Below are positions 26,257-35,268 of a stretch of DNA of 64,000 nt, one piece after another. The notes beneath the pieces were generated by a model. That model was not told the DNA's origin, searched no databases, and saw only the letters and a list, made by a program, of their open reading frames with translations. Positions within the stretch are counted from its first letter, which is position 1; every line of letters starts with the position of its first letter. This stretch comes from Micrococcaceae bacterium Sec5.7 (GTDB lineage: Bacteria > Actinomycetota > Actinomycetes > Actinomycetales > Micrococcaceae). The DNA lies in NCBI GenBank assembly GCA_039636785.1, contig CP144169.1:2418001-2482000 (forward strand). Reading direction: 5' to 3'. A program made the position numbers and the translations under genes.

Positions 26257-27479
26257 CAGCGCAACTCCAGCAGCGCCGCGACGTCGTACCCGGACCGGGC
26301 GAATTTCTCCGCCGACGGCATTGAACTTGCCTTTGGCTGGAGTTGTCCATCCACCATGGCGAAAACCATGGACGACTCAATAACGCCGTTTTCCACCCGG
26401 CGCCCAAGAGACAGGATCTCCGTCACCTGTCTGCGGCCATTGGCGTGCCTGCTGCAATGCACCACGAGATCGATGCAGGACGCCACCGTTGGGACAACAA
26501 AAGCGCTGGAAATATTTGCTCCGGCCAGGAGCGGGAGCGTGCAGATCTTGGTTACCGCGTCGTGGGCGGAGTTGGCGTGGACAGTGCACATACCGGGGAG
26601 CCCGGAATTCAGGGCGATGAGCATATCGAGGCTCTCAGCTTCTCTGACCTCTCCCACAACCAAGCGGTCCGGACGCATACGGAGAGCTTCTTTGACCAGG
26701 CGGCGCAAGGGAATTTCTCCCTCACCCTCAAGGTTCGGCTGGCGGCACTGCAGCCCCACCACGTCACGGAGCGGAAACTGGAGCTCGAAGATTTCCTCAA
26801 CCGTAATGACGCGCTCACGGCTGCCGATGCTGGCCGCCAGGCAATTTAGCATGGTTGTTTTCCCCGCCTGAGTGGCTCCGGACACCAGGATGTTTAGCCC
26901 GCTGGCCACCGCCGCCCCGAGAAACCGCGCAGACTGGGGCGTCAGCGTGCCGAGATCCACAAGGTGCTCAAGACGGCTCGCCTTGACCACGAACTTACGG
27001 ATGTTGATGGCCCAATGGCGTCTTGTGATGTCAGGAATAACCACGTGGAGCCGTGAACCGTCGGGGAGCGCTGCATCCACGAATGGTGAGGACATGTCCA
27101 GGCGGCGGCCTGAACTCTTCAGCATCCGCTCCACCAGATCGCGGACCTGCTGATCCGTCAGGCTGAGCGACGTCAGCTCGGACTCGCCGTTCCTGGCGAC
27201 GTAGATTTCGTTGGGGGCGTTCAGCCAGATTTCCTCAATGCTGGGATCGTCCAGCAACGGCTGCAGGGTTCCGAATCCGGCCACGGCATCGAAAACAAAC
27301 CGCCGTGCGGTATCGAGCGGACCTATGGGAGGGAGCGGCCCCATAAGCGCGCGTTCGTCGTAGTCACCGACGGCGGCTTCCACCAGGCGCCTGACCTCGC
27401 CGGCCTGCCGCAGGGGGTCCAGACCACGTCGACGGATGAGCTCGCGGACTTCATCCTCGACGATTTGCACAGCATCCAT
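26256..27479 (-). CDS. tadA: Tad/CpaF-type secretion ATPase TadA
   Basis: 407 residues. Walker A GATQAGKTT near residue 205, the Asp/His boxes around VVGEVREAESLDMLIALNSG (Walker B) and TVHANSAHD near 300, and an N-terminal domain with FGTLQPLLDDPSIEEIWLN. This is the hexameric motor of the Flp pilus. First gene of the operon; the usual TadZ/CpaE gene is not seen upstream, where galE lies. Confidence 0.95.
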   Translation of the reverse strand: MDAVQIVEDEVRELIRRRGLDPLRQAGEVRRLVEAAVGDYDERALMGPLPPIGPLDTARRFVFDAVAGFGTLQPLLDDPSIEEIWLNAPNEIYVARNGESELTSLSLTDQQVRDLVERMLKSSGRRLDMSSPFVDAALPDGSRLHVVIPDITRRHWAINIRKFVVKASRLEHLVDLGTLTPQSARFLGAAVASGLNILVSGATQAGKTTMLNCLAASIGSRERVITVEEIFELQFPLRDVVGLQCRQPNLEGEGEIPLRRLVKEALRMRPDRLVVGEVREAESLDMLIALNSGLPGMCTVHANSAHDAVTKICTLPLLAGANISSAFVVPTVASCIDLVVHCSRHANGRRQVTEILSLGRRVENGVIESSMVFAMVDGQLQPKASSMPSAEKFARSGYDVAALLELR

Positions 27480-27638
27480 GAGTTCCCCAATACGACTGCC
27501 GCCCCGGGCTGAGGCAGTACAACTGCCTTAAAAGTAGAGGAGCATATACCCTTCGGCAAAGTCATACGGGGCCGGTTGTGGATAACACGGCCGCCACAAC
27601 CCGGTGCGGCCACCCGTTTGGGCAGGCCGCCGGCTATG

Positions 27639-28655
27639 TCATTCGCTCTGATACCCAAGCGGGTTGGAACTCTGCCAACGCCAGTGGTCCTCGCACATCT
27701 GGGCAAGGTTCCGCCGGGCGGACCATCCCAGGTCAGCCAGGGCCGCCGACGCATCCGCGTAGCTTATTGCGGCATCACCGGGCCGGCGCGCCGCAAACTC
27801 GTAGGGAATAAGGTGACCGGCGGCCTCGCTGAATGCCTCAATGACTTCCAGGACGGATGACCCGCGGCCTGTTCCCAGATTCCACCGGAAAACACCTGAG
27901 TTCAACCCCACGTGGCCCAGAGCGGCCAGATGACCAGCCGCCAGATCCACTACGTGGATGTAATCCCTCACGCCGGTGCCGTCCGGCGTGGGATAGTCAT
28001 TGCCAAAAACAATGACTTTTTCGCGGCGCCCGACTGCGACCTGCGCAACGAACGGCAGGAGATTGTTCGGAATGCCCCGCGGATCTTCTCCGATGCGACC
28101 GGACTCATGCGCCCCCACCGGATTGAAGTACCGCAGCAGAGCGATGCTCCACCTCGGATCAGCCGCACCCAGGTCGGACAGGATGTCCTCGATCTGTTCC
28201 TTCGTCCTGCCATACGGGTTGGTCGCATCCAGCGGCGATTTTTCGACAAGGGGAACGTGCTCTGATGCTCCGTAGACAGTTGCCGATGAGCTGAAAACGA
28301 GCCTGCGGACACCCGCCTTCTCCATGCTTTCCAGCAGATTCAGCGTCCCGACAACGTTGTTTTTGTAGTACATCAGGGGTTTGTCGACGGATTCCCCCAC
28401 CGCCTTGAGGCCGGCGAAGTGGATGACGGCTTCAAAACCGCCTTCAGCCAAAATCCGATCAACTGCGGCCGCGTCAAGCAGATCAGCATTCCTGAAGCTG
28501 AGCTCCTTTCCAGTGAGCTCCTGCACGCGTCGAACTGACTCGGAACTGGAGTTCATCAGGTTATCGAGCACCACCACCTCATGCCCATCCTCAAGGAGGC
28601 AAAGCGCGGTGTGTGATCCGATATAGCCTGCGCCACCGGTGACTAAAATCTTCAT
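27639..28655 (-). CDS. galE: UDP-glucose 4-epimerase
   Basis: 338 residues from ATG 28655 (MKILVTGGAGYIGSHT); ATG 28661 adds two residues. NAD-binding GGAGYIGS, catalytic SSSATVYG and Tyr-x3-Lys (NPYGRTKEQIEDIL), and HVVDLAAGHL are present. It interconverts UDP-glucose and UDP-galactose, and so supplies the substrate of the glf mutase at 59,052. It opens the envelope polysaccharide region. No strong ribosome site was seen. Confidence 0.96.
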   Translation of the reverse strand: MKILVTGGAGYIGSHTALCLLEDGHEVVVLDNLMNSSSESVRRVQELTGKELSFRNADLLDAAAVDRILAEGGFEAVIHFAGLKAVGESVDKPLMYYKNNVVGTLNLLESMEKAGVRRLVFSSSATVYGASEHVPLVEKSPLDATNPYGRTKEQIEDILSDLGAADPRWSIALLRYFNPVGAHESGRIGEDPRGIPNNLLPFVAQVAVGRREKVIVFGNDYPTPDGTGVRDYIHVVDLAAGHLAALGHVGLNSGVFRWNLGTGRGSSVLEVIEAFSEAAGHLIPYEFAARRPGDAAISYADASAALADLGWSARRNLAQMCEDHWRWQSSNPLGYQSE

Positions 28656-28753
28656 GGCCATAAGTCTAGAGTGGCTCTTCCCAGTCCTGCCAATTGTCGG
28701 GCTGACTGTGCCCGAACACCCCGCCGCGTGGGCCAGGACCGGCCCTTAGCGAA

Positions 28754-29776
28754 TCAGACCCGCTCAGGAGCGGCCGCGGCCGTGGGGCTCTTTGACTCGT
28801 TCAGCCTCGGGGAGCCCAGGAGAAAGGGTGCAAGGGGTGTTCTCAGAATCAGCAAGGCCGGTATCCAGCACCCGGCCAGCGAGCCAGTGAAAATTAGCCA
28901 AGGAGCGGCGTTCAGCTTGGTCAGTGCGACCAGCACCACCGCATGGGTGAGGACCACCATGAATCCGCATCTGGCCAAAGTGGTCATTCCCGCGTTGAAT
29001 CGTGTTCCCAACGCCGGGATGACGGCTTCGGCAACCAGCACCAGCCCGGTACAGATCCCGACGGCAACGAGGACGGTTAGCACCGGCGTGCCCAGCTGGG
29101 CATACTTCAGGTCAAGATACGTGGACCACCCCGCCAGGATGACGGCACCGCATGCGAGGAGGATCAGCGCTCCCGCGGACAGCGCACGTGTGACTCTGTG
29201 ACGAATCCTCTTGAATTCGCGGCCAGCCATAACGAAGACGAGACACGCACAGCCCACCAGAGCAGAGAGCGGAACCTGCGCGACAACGTCGGGCGCAAGG
29301 GAAGCGGCAACGAGCGCTGCGGCAGCCAGTGTCCACTGAAGCCACAGGGGAACGCCCTGGATCGCGCGGAGGACCACAACTGACACAAAGAGCGCCGTGA
29401 CAAACCAGAACGCGGCGAAGGGCCCCGCAAGGTGGGAACCGCCCATAACGAGTCTGCCGATGGCTGGGCCTTCGATGACCTCCATCTGTGACAGCCACCA
29501 GATGCCCACCAACGCTAGCCAAAAGCCGTACGGTATGAGGAGGGTCCTTGCACGTTTCCTGAGTTCCGCCATCAGCAAGCGGTTTTCGGACCAAAGGTAT
29601 CCGGACAGGAAAAAGAAGAGCGGGACATGCCATGTGTAGACACCTTCACGGATTATCGGGCCAGACCATGCCCCCATGTGCCCTGCCACAACAGCCACTA
29701 TGCCCAGGATCCGGAGAAAATCGACAGCTCCGGATCGGGATGTCAGGTGGGTCTTGGCTACCGCTTGCTCAACCAC
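28754..29776 (-). CDS. membrane acyltransferase (acyltransferase_3 family)
   Basis: 340 residues with about ten membrane helices. The N-terminal block DFLRILGIVAVVAGHMGAWS carries the conserved His of the family, and HVPLFFFLSGYLW follows near residue 50. Such proteins O-acylate exported sugars, often acetylating surface polysaccharide. Adjacent to galE and to the VanY-LGFP gene; the acceptor is not known. Confidence 0.88.
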   Translation of the reverse strand: MVEQAVAKTHLTSRSGAVDFLRILGIVAVVAGHMGAWSGPIIREGVYTWHVPLFFFLSGYLWSENRLLMAELRKRARTLLIPYGFWLALVGIWWLSQMEVIEGPAIGRLVMGGSHLAGPFAAFWFVTALFVSVVVLRAIQGVPLWLQWTLAAAALVAASLAPDVVAQVPLSALVGCACLVFVMAGREFKRIRHRVTRALSAGALILLACGAVILAGWSTYLDLKYAQLGTPVLTVLVAVGICTGLVLVAEAVIPALGTRFNAGMTTLARCGFMVVLTHAVVLVALTKLNAAPWLIFTGSLAGCWIPALLILRTPLAPFLLGSPRLNESKSPTAAAAPERV

Positions 29777-29843
29777 CGCGATTAGTTCCTTTGCATGATC
29801 GGGGACGGTTCCCGATCCTATCAGTGGGGCCCAATCATTCTGC

Positions 29844-31157
29844 TTAATATCTGGGCGCGCTTGCGACCCCCAGATATTGCTCCAGGGTCCTCACGCCACG
29901 GTTGTGCATGTCGGCAGCGACTTTCGTTCCGACGTAGCGAAGGTGCCACGGCTCGTAGGTGTAGCCGGTGATGGCACTGAGTCCGTCGGGATATCGGATG
30001 ATAAAGCCGTACTTCCAGGCATTGGCAGCGGCATAGGACCCCGACGGCGTGCCCGCGAAACATGCTTGGAGCCCGCACGCCCCGTTCGGATTGCCGAGGT
30101 CCATTGCCAGGCCCGTTTGGTGCTCGCTGTAGCCGGGGCGGGCTGAGATCGTCTCCGCATAGGCCTGCCCATATGCCACGACGTAGCTGCTGTACAGGCT
30201 TGACTGAGCAGCATACGAGCGGTACCCGCTGACAGCAGTCATCGTGATTCCCGCGGATGCCGCGACCGAGAACAGCCGCTGGAGCTGCAGTGCAGCTTCA
30301 CGGCGCAGGCTTTGGCTTCCGACGGCGCTGAGGTCAGACGGGATGCGGTTGACCGGCGAGTTCGGGGTTATTTTATTGACCGTCACGCCGATGCTTGACT
30401 GAGAAGGAACAACAGTAGCGCCGCGGGATGACGTCCAGCGGATTGTCCCTCCGAGAAACGATTGAACGCACGATCCTGCGGTACACGACTCAGCCGTCTT
30501 CGGATAGCCAAGAGGACTGTTCTCCCATCCCATCTGGGACCATTTGGTTCCTATGCCGCCCCATACCGGGTGCGCCCCGGACGCAGCGGCCCAGTACGTG
30601 TGACCCCCTTGAAAACTCTGCACGCATCCTGTGGCTACAAGGCCGCAGCGAGCCTCATTTACCGGATACCCCAGCTTGCCACGTTCCCAACCCAGCTGTG
30701 CCCAGCGAGCAGCGATTGCGCCCCGGGTCGAATGCGCTCCGGAGGCAGCTGACCAGTACACGTAGCCATTCTGAAAACTCTGTACGCACCCTCCGTCCCG
30801 GAGCCCGCAACTGATTCCGTTGACCGGATACCCCAGCTGCCCTCTCTCCCAGCCAATCCGGCCATAATGGCTGGCAATTGTGCCGGTGGTGATCTGTGCG
30901 CCGGTCGCTGCCGACCAATAGATGTAGCCATTTCGAAAGCTTTGGACACAACCGCCCCGAATCAGACCGCACCGGATGGCGTTAACCGCACTGCCAAGGT
31001 ATCCGCCGTTCCCGCCGGCGGACTGGTGCTTGGCTTCGATGGCCCCGGAGTCTGCTGGAGCGGCCCATGCCGGAGACCACGGGCCGAGCGCGAACATGGT
31101 CAAAGCAAATGCCGCGAATACAGCGGCCGATATTAAGGCCTTCATCATCCACCCCAC
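29844..31157 (-). CDS. secreted D,D-carboxypeptidase (VanY) with four LGFP repeats
   Basis: 437 residues from GTG 31157; ATG 31148 and 31145 are alternatives. A signal peptide (about 1-32) is followed by four LGFP-type repeats (51-247), each with a G-CVQSF block and W-x-(R/Q)-GW/LGYP core. The VanY domain spans about 262-430 with zinc ligands His346 and Asp353 (SEHQTGLAMD) and His405 (EPWHLRY). It should trim D-Ala from wall peptides. LGFP repeats in corynebacteria are thought to hold proteins to the arabinogalactan-mycolate layer; here they may bind the galactofuran glycan of this locus. Divergent from the GH25 gene. Confidence 0.94.
   Translation of the reverse strand: MGWMMKALISAAVFAAFALTMFALGPWSPAWAAPADSGAIEAKHQSAGGNGGYLGSAVNAIRCGLIRGGCVQSFRNGYIYWSAATGAQITTGTIASHYGRIGWERGQLGYPVNGISCGLRDGGCVQSFQNGYVYWSAASGAHSTRGAIAARWAQLGWERGKLGYPVNEARCGLVATGCVQSFQGGHTYWAAASGAHPVWGGIGTKWSQMGWENSPLGYPKTAESCTAGSCVQSFLGGTIRWTSSRGATVVPSQSSIGVTVNKITPNSPVNRIPSDLSAVGSQSLRREAALQLQRLFSVAASAGITMTAVSGYRSYAAQSSLYSSYVVAYGQAYAETISARPGYSEHQTGLAMDLGNPNGACGLQACFAGTPSGSYAAANAWKYGFIIRYPDGLSAITGYTYEPWHLRYVGTKVAADMHNRGVRTLEQYLGVASAPRY
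29846..29878 (-). terminator. hairpin over the 3' end of the VanY-LGFP gene
   Basis: A 10-bp inverted repeat (AATATCTGGG at 29846-29855, complement 29869-29878) covers the last codons and ends one base from the stop. No T-tract follows. Likely a terminator or an mRNA end-stabilising stem. Confidence 0.4.
30417..31007 (-). repeat. four tandem LGFP repeats (about 50-55 residues each)
   Basis: Within the VanY gene, the unit G-x-W-x-x-G-x-LGYP-x-N-x-x-x-C-G-x-x-x-G-C-VQSF-x-x-G-x-x-Y-W occurs four times. The first unit starts partway (GYLGSAVN) and the last is the most diverged (LGYPKTAE). Confidence 0.88.
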
Positions 31158-31408
31158 GGAATCTGCTTTCCCTCTTAGATGCTAGGCGCCGAAAACCGCG
31201 GAGGCAATCAATTTCATCGGCTGCAGCCGGCAGTCAGATTTCACATCAGCCACAGCAGTAACTCTGCTCACTCCAGTCAAGCTGATGATAGGGTGAGCCG
31301 CAGATAAGACTCTTCGCATTCTGGTAATCCTGCGGATGGCACGGCTAGTGAGGCCTTGGCCTGAGGCCAGGCAACCAAAAACTCCCTGATAAGGGTCTGG
31401 AGCAGGCA
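31158..31408. other. divergent intergenic region of the wall-enzyme pair
   Basis: 251 bp between two divergently transcribed secreted enzymes; it must hold both promoters. A stem GCCTTGGCC/GGCCAGGC with a one-base bulge (31353-31372) lies in the presumed 5' leader of the GH25 gene. No match to the c-di-AMP (ydaO) riboswitch, common before actinobacterial wall hydrolases, was found. No clear -35/-10 pair can be assigned. Confidence 0.5.
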
Positions 31409-33967
31409 ATGAAATCATCGCGAAACGACGCTCGGCCTCAACCGCCCAAAGCAGCGCTGCGAAATGCTTCCAGAGCGGCTATGGTGGGCGCTCTCAGCGT
31501 GCTGCTGGCTGCAGGGTTGGGCGGCCCCGCTTTCGGTGCGGCGCTGCGAACGCAACAGTCCGAAAACGTGGCTCCTTCCGCCGACGTGGACATGGCATCC
31601 CTGGAAAAAGAGATTGGGCAATTCGGTGCCCACATGGGACAAGGCGTCGAAAAAAACCAGGCCGGACAGCGAGCAGCTGCGCAGACCGAGGCCACCAGCA
31701 CCTGGAAACCCCAGGGTGTACTTGGCCTGGACGTGAGCAGTCACCAGCCGACTGTCGACTGGTCAGCACAATCAAAGCTGGGCGCCCGGTTCGCCTACGT
31801 AAAGGCCACTGAAGGTGTGACCTACAAGAGTCCGACGTTCGGCCAGCAATATAGCGGATCGGCGAACGCCGGGCTTATTCGTGGTGCCTACCATTTCGCT
31901 CTCCCAAGTATTTCCTCCGGCACCGCCCAGGCCGATTACTTCATTAATAACGGCGGCGGCTGGACCCCGGACGGCCGCACGTTGCCGCCATTGCTCGACA
32001 TTGAATACAATCCGTACGCGTCGCTTGGAAACACCTGTTACAACATGAGCAGCGCCCAGATGGTGAATTGGATCACGGATTTCTCCAACAGGACTCTGGC
32101 CCGGACCGGACGCCTGCCCATGATCTACACCACCACGGATTGGTGGAGTCAGTGCACGGGTAACTCCAGTGCGTTTTCTGCCAATCCATTGCACATTGCG
32201 GCCTATAACAACGTGGGAGCTGGCACATTGCCCGCCAGTTGGAATACCTACAGCGTCTGGCAATACAGCAGCACCGGGCCCTTTGCCGGCGACTCGAATG
32301 TCTGGAACGGCACCTACGAGAACCTGCGCCGATTCGCTTCAACCGCCGACTCCAGCCTGACAGCGCCCGTTGGCGATTTCAACGGCGACAGCCGCAATGA
32401 CCTGCTCAGCGTCCGCCCTGACGGAACTCTTTGGTTTTATCCGGGAACTGGCCAAGGCGGGTTCACAACGCCGGTCCGCATCGGAACCGGATGGAGCATC
32501 TATTCCCGGATCGTTGGAGTAGGCGATTTCAATGGTGACAAGAGGAATGATCTTCTCGCCGCCCGGCCTGACGGAACCCTTTGGTTTTACGCGGGCACCA
32601 ACCAGGTGAATTCAGGTAGCCAGGGCTACTCTGCGGCCGTGAAAATCGGAAACTCCGGTTGGAACGCGTACACGCATCTCACAGGGGTGCGCGACTTTAG
32701 CGGTGACGGACGCAACGACCTGGTGGCCTCACGTGCGGACGGAACACTGTGGTTCTTCGCCGGAACGGGAACAGTCTCCGCCTCCAACGTCGGTTACCTT
32801 GCGGCCAGGAAGATTGGCAACTCAGGCTGGAACGCATACACAAATATCGTCAGCGTTCAAGACTTCGGCGGCAGGTCTTCCAACGATCTGATCGCAACCA
32901 GGGCAGACGGCACACTCTGGTTCTACGACGGGACCGGCGTTGTCTCGGCGACGAATGGTGGCTACTCTCCCGCCACAAAAATCGGAAACTCCGGGTGGGA
33001 CGCATACAGCGAGGTTTTCGGAATGGGAGACGGAAACGGTGACGGCAAGGCCGACCTGATTGCCCGCCGTCCTGATGCGTCCCTGTGGTTTTATTCCGGA
33101 ACCGGTATGAAGAATGACGGCTACACCCCCGCCAAGAAGATAGATGACTCCGGCTGGGATGCCTTCCGCGTGGTTGAGTCCGTCGGCGATTTCAACGGCG
33201 ACAAACGGTCCGACCTCGTCGCAATAGGCAAAAACGGCGTTCTATGGTTGTACGCCTCCAACGGGGCGACCGGCTATGCGTCAGCCCGCCAAATCGGAAC
33301 CGGCTGGCAGATCTACTCGCACGTTGTAGGAACCGGTGATGTCAATGGAGACGGCAAGAATGACCTAATCGCTGTGCGGCCCGACGGGACGCTCTGGTTC
33401 TATGCCGGAACCGGCAGTATTTCTGCCTCGAATATCGGATACGCTGCTGCAAAGAAAATCGGGACAGGCTGGAACATCTACAGCAAGATCGTTGCCACCA
33501 GGGATCTTAACGGCGATGGCAAAAATGACTTCGCCGGCGTCCGTTCCGATGGAACTCTTTGGTTTTACGCCGGTACAGGGTCAGTTTCCGACAGCGACCT
33601 CGGCTACAGGCTGGCAGTCAAGATCGGAAGCTCCTCGTGGAACACGTTCACATCGGTCGTAGGAGTCCAGGACTTCAACTCTGACGGCCGGAACGATCTG
33701 GCGGCCATCCGCACCGATGGCACGCTTTGGTTCTATGCCGGTACTGGTTCAGTGTCATCACTTAGCCCGGGATACAAGCCAGCTGCCAAGATCGGCAATT
33801 CAGGCTGGAACGCATATTCGGCCCTCATGGGCACCGGAGACTCCAACGGTGATGCCAAACCCGATCTGGTAGCCGTCAACAAAACAGGAACCCTTTGGTT
33901 TTATGCGGGTACCGGTATGCGGGACAGCGGTTATCTGCCGGCAATAGCAGCCGGGTCGCTGCCCTAG
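31409..33967 (+). CDS. secreted GH25 muramidase with FG-GAP-like repeats
   Basis: 852 residues. A signal peptide with hydrophobic core [19 protein letters not shown] ends near 45. A GH25 lysozyme domain spans about 104-312: [13 protein letters not shown] (107-119), [10 protein letters not shown] (130-139), GAYHFALP (159-166), LLDIEYNP (195-202). Residues 316-850 are ten tandem FG-GAP/VCBS-like units of about 55 residues with DFNGDxxxDL and [11 protein letters not shown] signatures, probably a calcium-stabilised beta-propeller. The enzyme should cleave the glycan strand of peptidoglycan, and the repeats may bind wall polymer. No sortase signal. Divergent from the VanY-LGFP gene. Confidence 0.95.
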   Translation: MKSSRNDARPQPPKAALRNASRAAMVGALSVLLAAGLGGPAFGAALRTQQSENVAPSADVDMASLEKEIGQFGAHMGQGVEKNQAGQRAAAQTEATSTWKPQGVLGLDVSSHQPTVDWSAQSKLGARFAYVKATEGVTYKSPTFGQQYSGSANAGLIRGAYHFALPSISSGTAQADYFINNGGGWTPDGRTLPPLLDIEYNPYASLGNTCYNMSSAQMVNWITDFSNRTLARTGRLPMIYTTTDWWSQCTGNSSAFSANPLHIAAYNNVGAGTLPASWNTYSVWQYSSTGPFAGDSNVWNGTYENLRRFASTADSSLTAPVGDFNGDSRNDLLSVRPDGTLWFYPGTGQGGFTTPVRIGTGWSIYSRIVGVGDFNGDKRNDLLAARPDGTLWFYAGTNQVNSGSQGYSAAVKIGNSGWNAYTHLTGVRDFSGDGRNDLVASRADGTLWFFAGTGTVSASNVGYLAARKIGNSGWNAYTNIVSVQDFGGRSSNDLIATRADGTLWFYDGTGVVSATNGGYSPATKIGNSGWDAYSEVFGMGDGNGDGKADLIARRPDASLWFYSGTGMKNDGYTPAKKIDDSGWDAFRVVESVGDFNGDKRSDLVAIGKNGVLWLYASNGATGYASARQIGTGWQIYSHVVGTGDVNGDGKNDLIAVRPDGTLWFYAGTGSISASNIGYAAAKKIGTGWNIYSKIVATRDLNGDGKNDFAGVRSDGTLWFYAGTGSVSDSDLGYRLAVKIGSSSWNTFTSVVGVQDFNSDGRNDLAAIRTDGTLWFYAGTGSVSSLSPGYKPAAKIGNSGWNAYSALMGTGDSNGDAKPDLVAVNKTGTLWFYAGTGMRDSGYLPAIAAGSLP
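32365..33960 (+). repeat. ten tandem FG-GAP-like coding repeats
   Basis: The block for [11 protein letters not shown] or a close form occurs ten times in the GH25 gene. Each unit also has a metal-loop type DFNGD/N-G-(K/R)-N-D segment, and most end [10 protein letters not shown] or IGTGW-IY. DNA-level similarity between units is high enough for copy-number change by recombination. Confidence 0.92.
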
Positions 33968-33980
33968 GGCCACGGTTCCG

Positions 33981-34014
33981 GAACTGCTGCGGACCCTAAG
34001 ACCCGCAGCAGTTC
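33981..34014. terminator. bidirectional terminator between GH25 and a glycosyltransferase
   Basis: A perfect 12-bp stem (GAACTGCTGCGG at 33981-33992, complement 34003-34014) with a 10-base loop, between two convergent genes. T-tracts are short. Confidence 0.7.
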
Positions 34015-34019
34015 TGGGA

Positions 34020-35189
34020 TCAGCTGTCGCCGGACGCTGATGTCCGGATCTCGGTCACGTCAGGAAACAAATTCCGGATGGATTCCTCCCACAGCTTGTT
34101 CTGCGACTCAGCCGCGAGCGGCTTGGCAGCGCCATCAGCGGCTGCCTTCCAGCCCATGATCTGCTCGTGAGTCAAGGCCCGCAAGGTGCGCGCAAGAGAC
34201 TCAGCAGAAAAGTCCGGTGTGACGGTACCAAATCCGTATCGTTCAATGATCTCAACCATTGCAGGTGAGGGACCTACGATGACGCCCAAACGGGCCTGAA
34301 CTGCCTCGAAGAACTTGTTAGGAAGCGCATTCTGCATGTTGAAATTTGTTGGCGGCAGGAAAACAAGCGAGACGTCGTATTCACTGAGTGTCCGAACAAG
34401 GTCAGCATATGGAACAGGTTCCCGGAACCGCACCGACGGGACATCTGCCGCGGCATTCTTAAGCTCCTGGACGTAATCCGGCTCGTTGGGCATAACAATC
34501 ATGTCCAGTTGCAGCCAATCCGGCGCGCTGCGCATTGCGTCAATCAGATTTTCGAGTTTTCTGTACCGTTGTCCGGCAGCACTGTGAATGAGCCGGATGG
34601 TTTTACCGACGGGCTGTGGTGATCCTTCCGCATACGGTGCCGCATTTGTAACAACGCCGGCAGATACGCGGTAGTCGCTGGAGTACTTTGCGGCTATCCC
34701 GGCCGAAACCGTGGTCAGTGACTTCGCCCGCCCGAGGTAGGTTCGGCAGAGCCATCGCATGTACGGCGCAACGAACAAGCGCCACTTGAGATCATCGTCC
34801 TTCTCCTTCGGCGCAAACTCATGGAGGTCGGAGTGAACGCCGTACCGTGGCTCCAGCTCAAGCGCCAATGGCAGGGTATTCAGGTCATTGGCCAGTACCG
34901 CGTCGACGGAAAGACCTTTGAGGAGGTTACGTGCCTGCTGCACAGCCGACATGCTCTCGTAGGCGCGCCGGTACTGCCGTCCGAGAAGGCCAACACGGTC
35001 AGATGGCCAGCCAACGGCATTCCTGTCCAGCCCGAAATGCTCGTCTACACCATCGGGGGCGCCACCATAGGCACAGGTGATCAAGTGATACTTCCCTTTG
35101 AACAGCTCCACTTGTTTCAGAACGCGGGGATCCGAACGGATCGGGGAAAAGGAAATGATTAACAGGCGAGGCAATACGGTCATTAACAC
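34020..35189 (-). CDS. glycosyltransferase, GT4-like
   Basis: 389 residues; ATG 35183 is also possible. GT-B fold features: an N-terminal strand LLIISFSPIRSDPRVLKQVE, VDAVLANDLNTLPLALELE near 95, a UDP-sugar binding region (IRLIHSAAGQRYRKLENLIDA near 205) and a C-terminal PNKFFEAVQARLGVIVGPSPAM near 295-317. The acceptor and donor are not predictable. Last gene of a minus-strand operon of glycosyltransferases from 40,306. Confidence 0.86.
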   Translation of the reverse strand: MLMTVLPRLLIISFSPIRSDPRVLKQVELFKGKYHLITCAYGGAPDGVDEHFGLDRNAVGWPSDRVGLLGRQYRRAYESMSAVQQARNLLKGLSVDAVLANDLNTLPLALELEPRYGVHSDLHEFAPKEKDDDLKWRLFVAPYMRWLCRTYLGRAKSLTTVSAGIAAKYSSDYRVSAGVVTNAAPYAEGSPQPVGKTIRLIHSAAGQRYRKLENLIDAMRSAPDWLQLDMIVMPNEPDYVQELKNAAADVPSVRFREPVPYADLVRTLSEYDVSLVFLPPTNFNMQNALPNKFFEAVQARLGVIVGPSPAMVEIIERYGFGTVTPDFSAESLARTLRALTHEQIMGWKAAADGAAKPLAAESQNKLWEESIRNLFPDVTEIRTSASGDS

Positions 35190-35268
35190 ATCATTCCAGA
35201 CGGAGAATCAGTTGGTCACCGCAACTCAGGCGGAGCGCTTCCGGGTGGTCGGGGTGTTGCTGGTCGGA

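Noticed and set aside
31158..31408. c-di-AMP riboswitch in front of the GH25 or VanY gene
   Set aside because: The conserved blocks of that riboswitch were not found on either strand; only a simple bulged hairpin is present.
32365..33960. CRISPR-like array
   Set aside because: The repeats are in-frame coding units of about 165-175 bp in a secreted enzyme, not short repeats with unique spacers.
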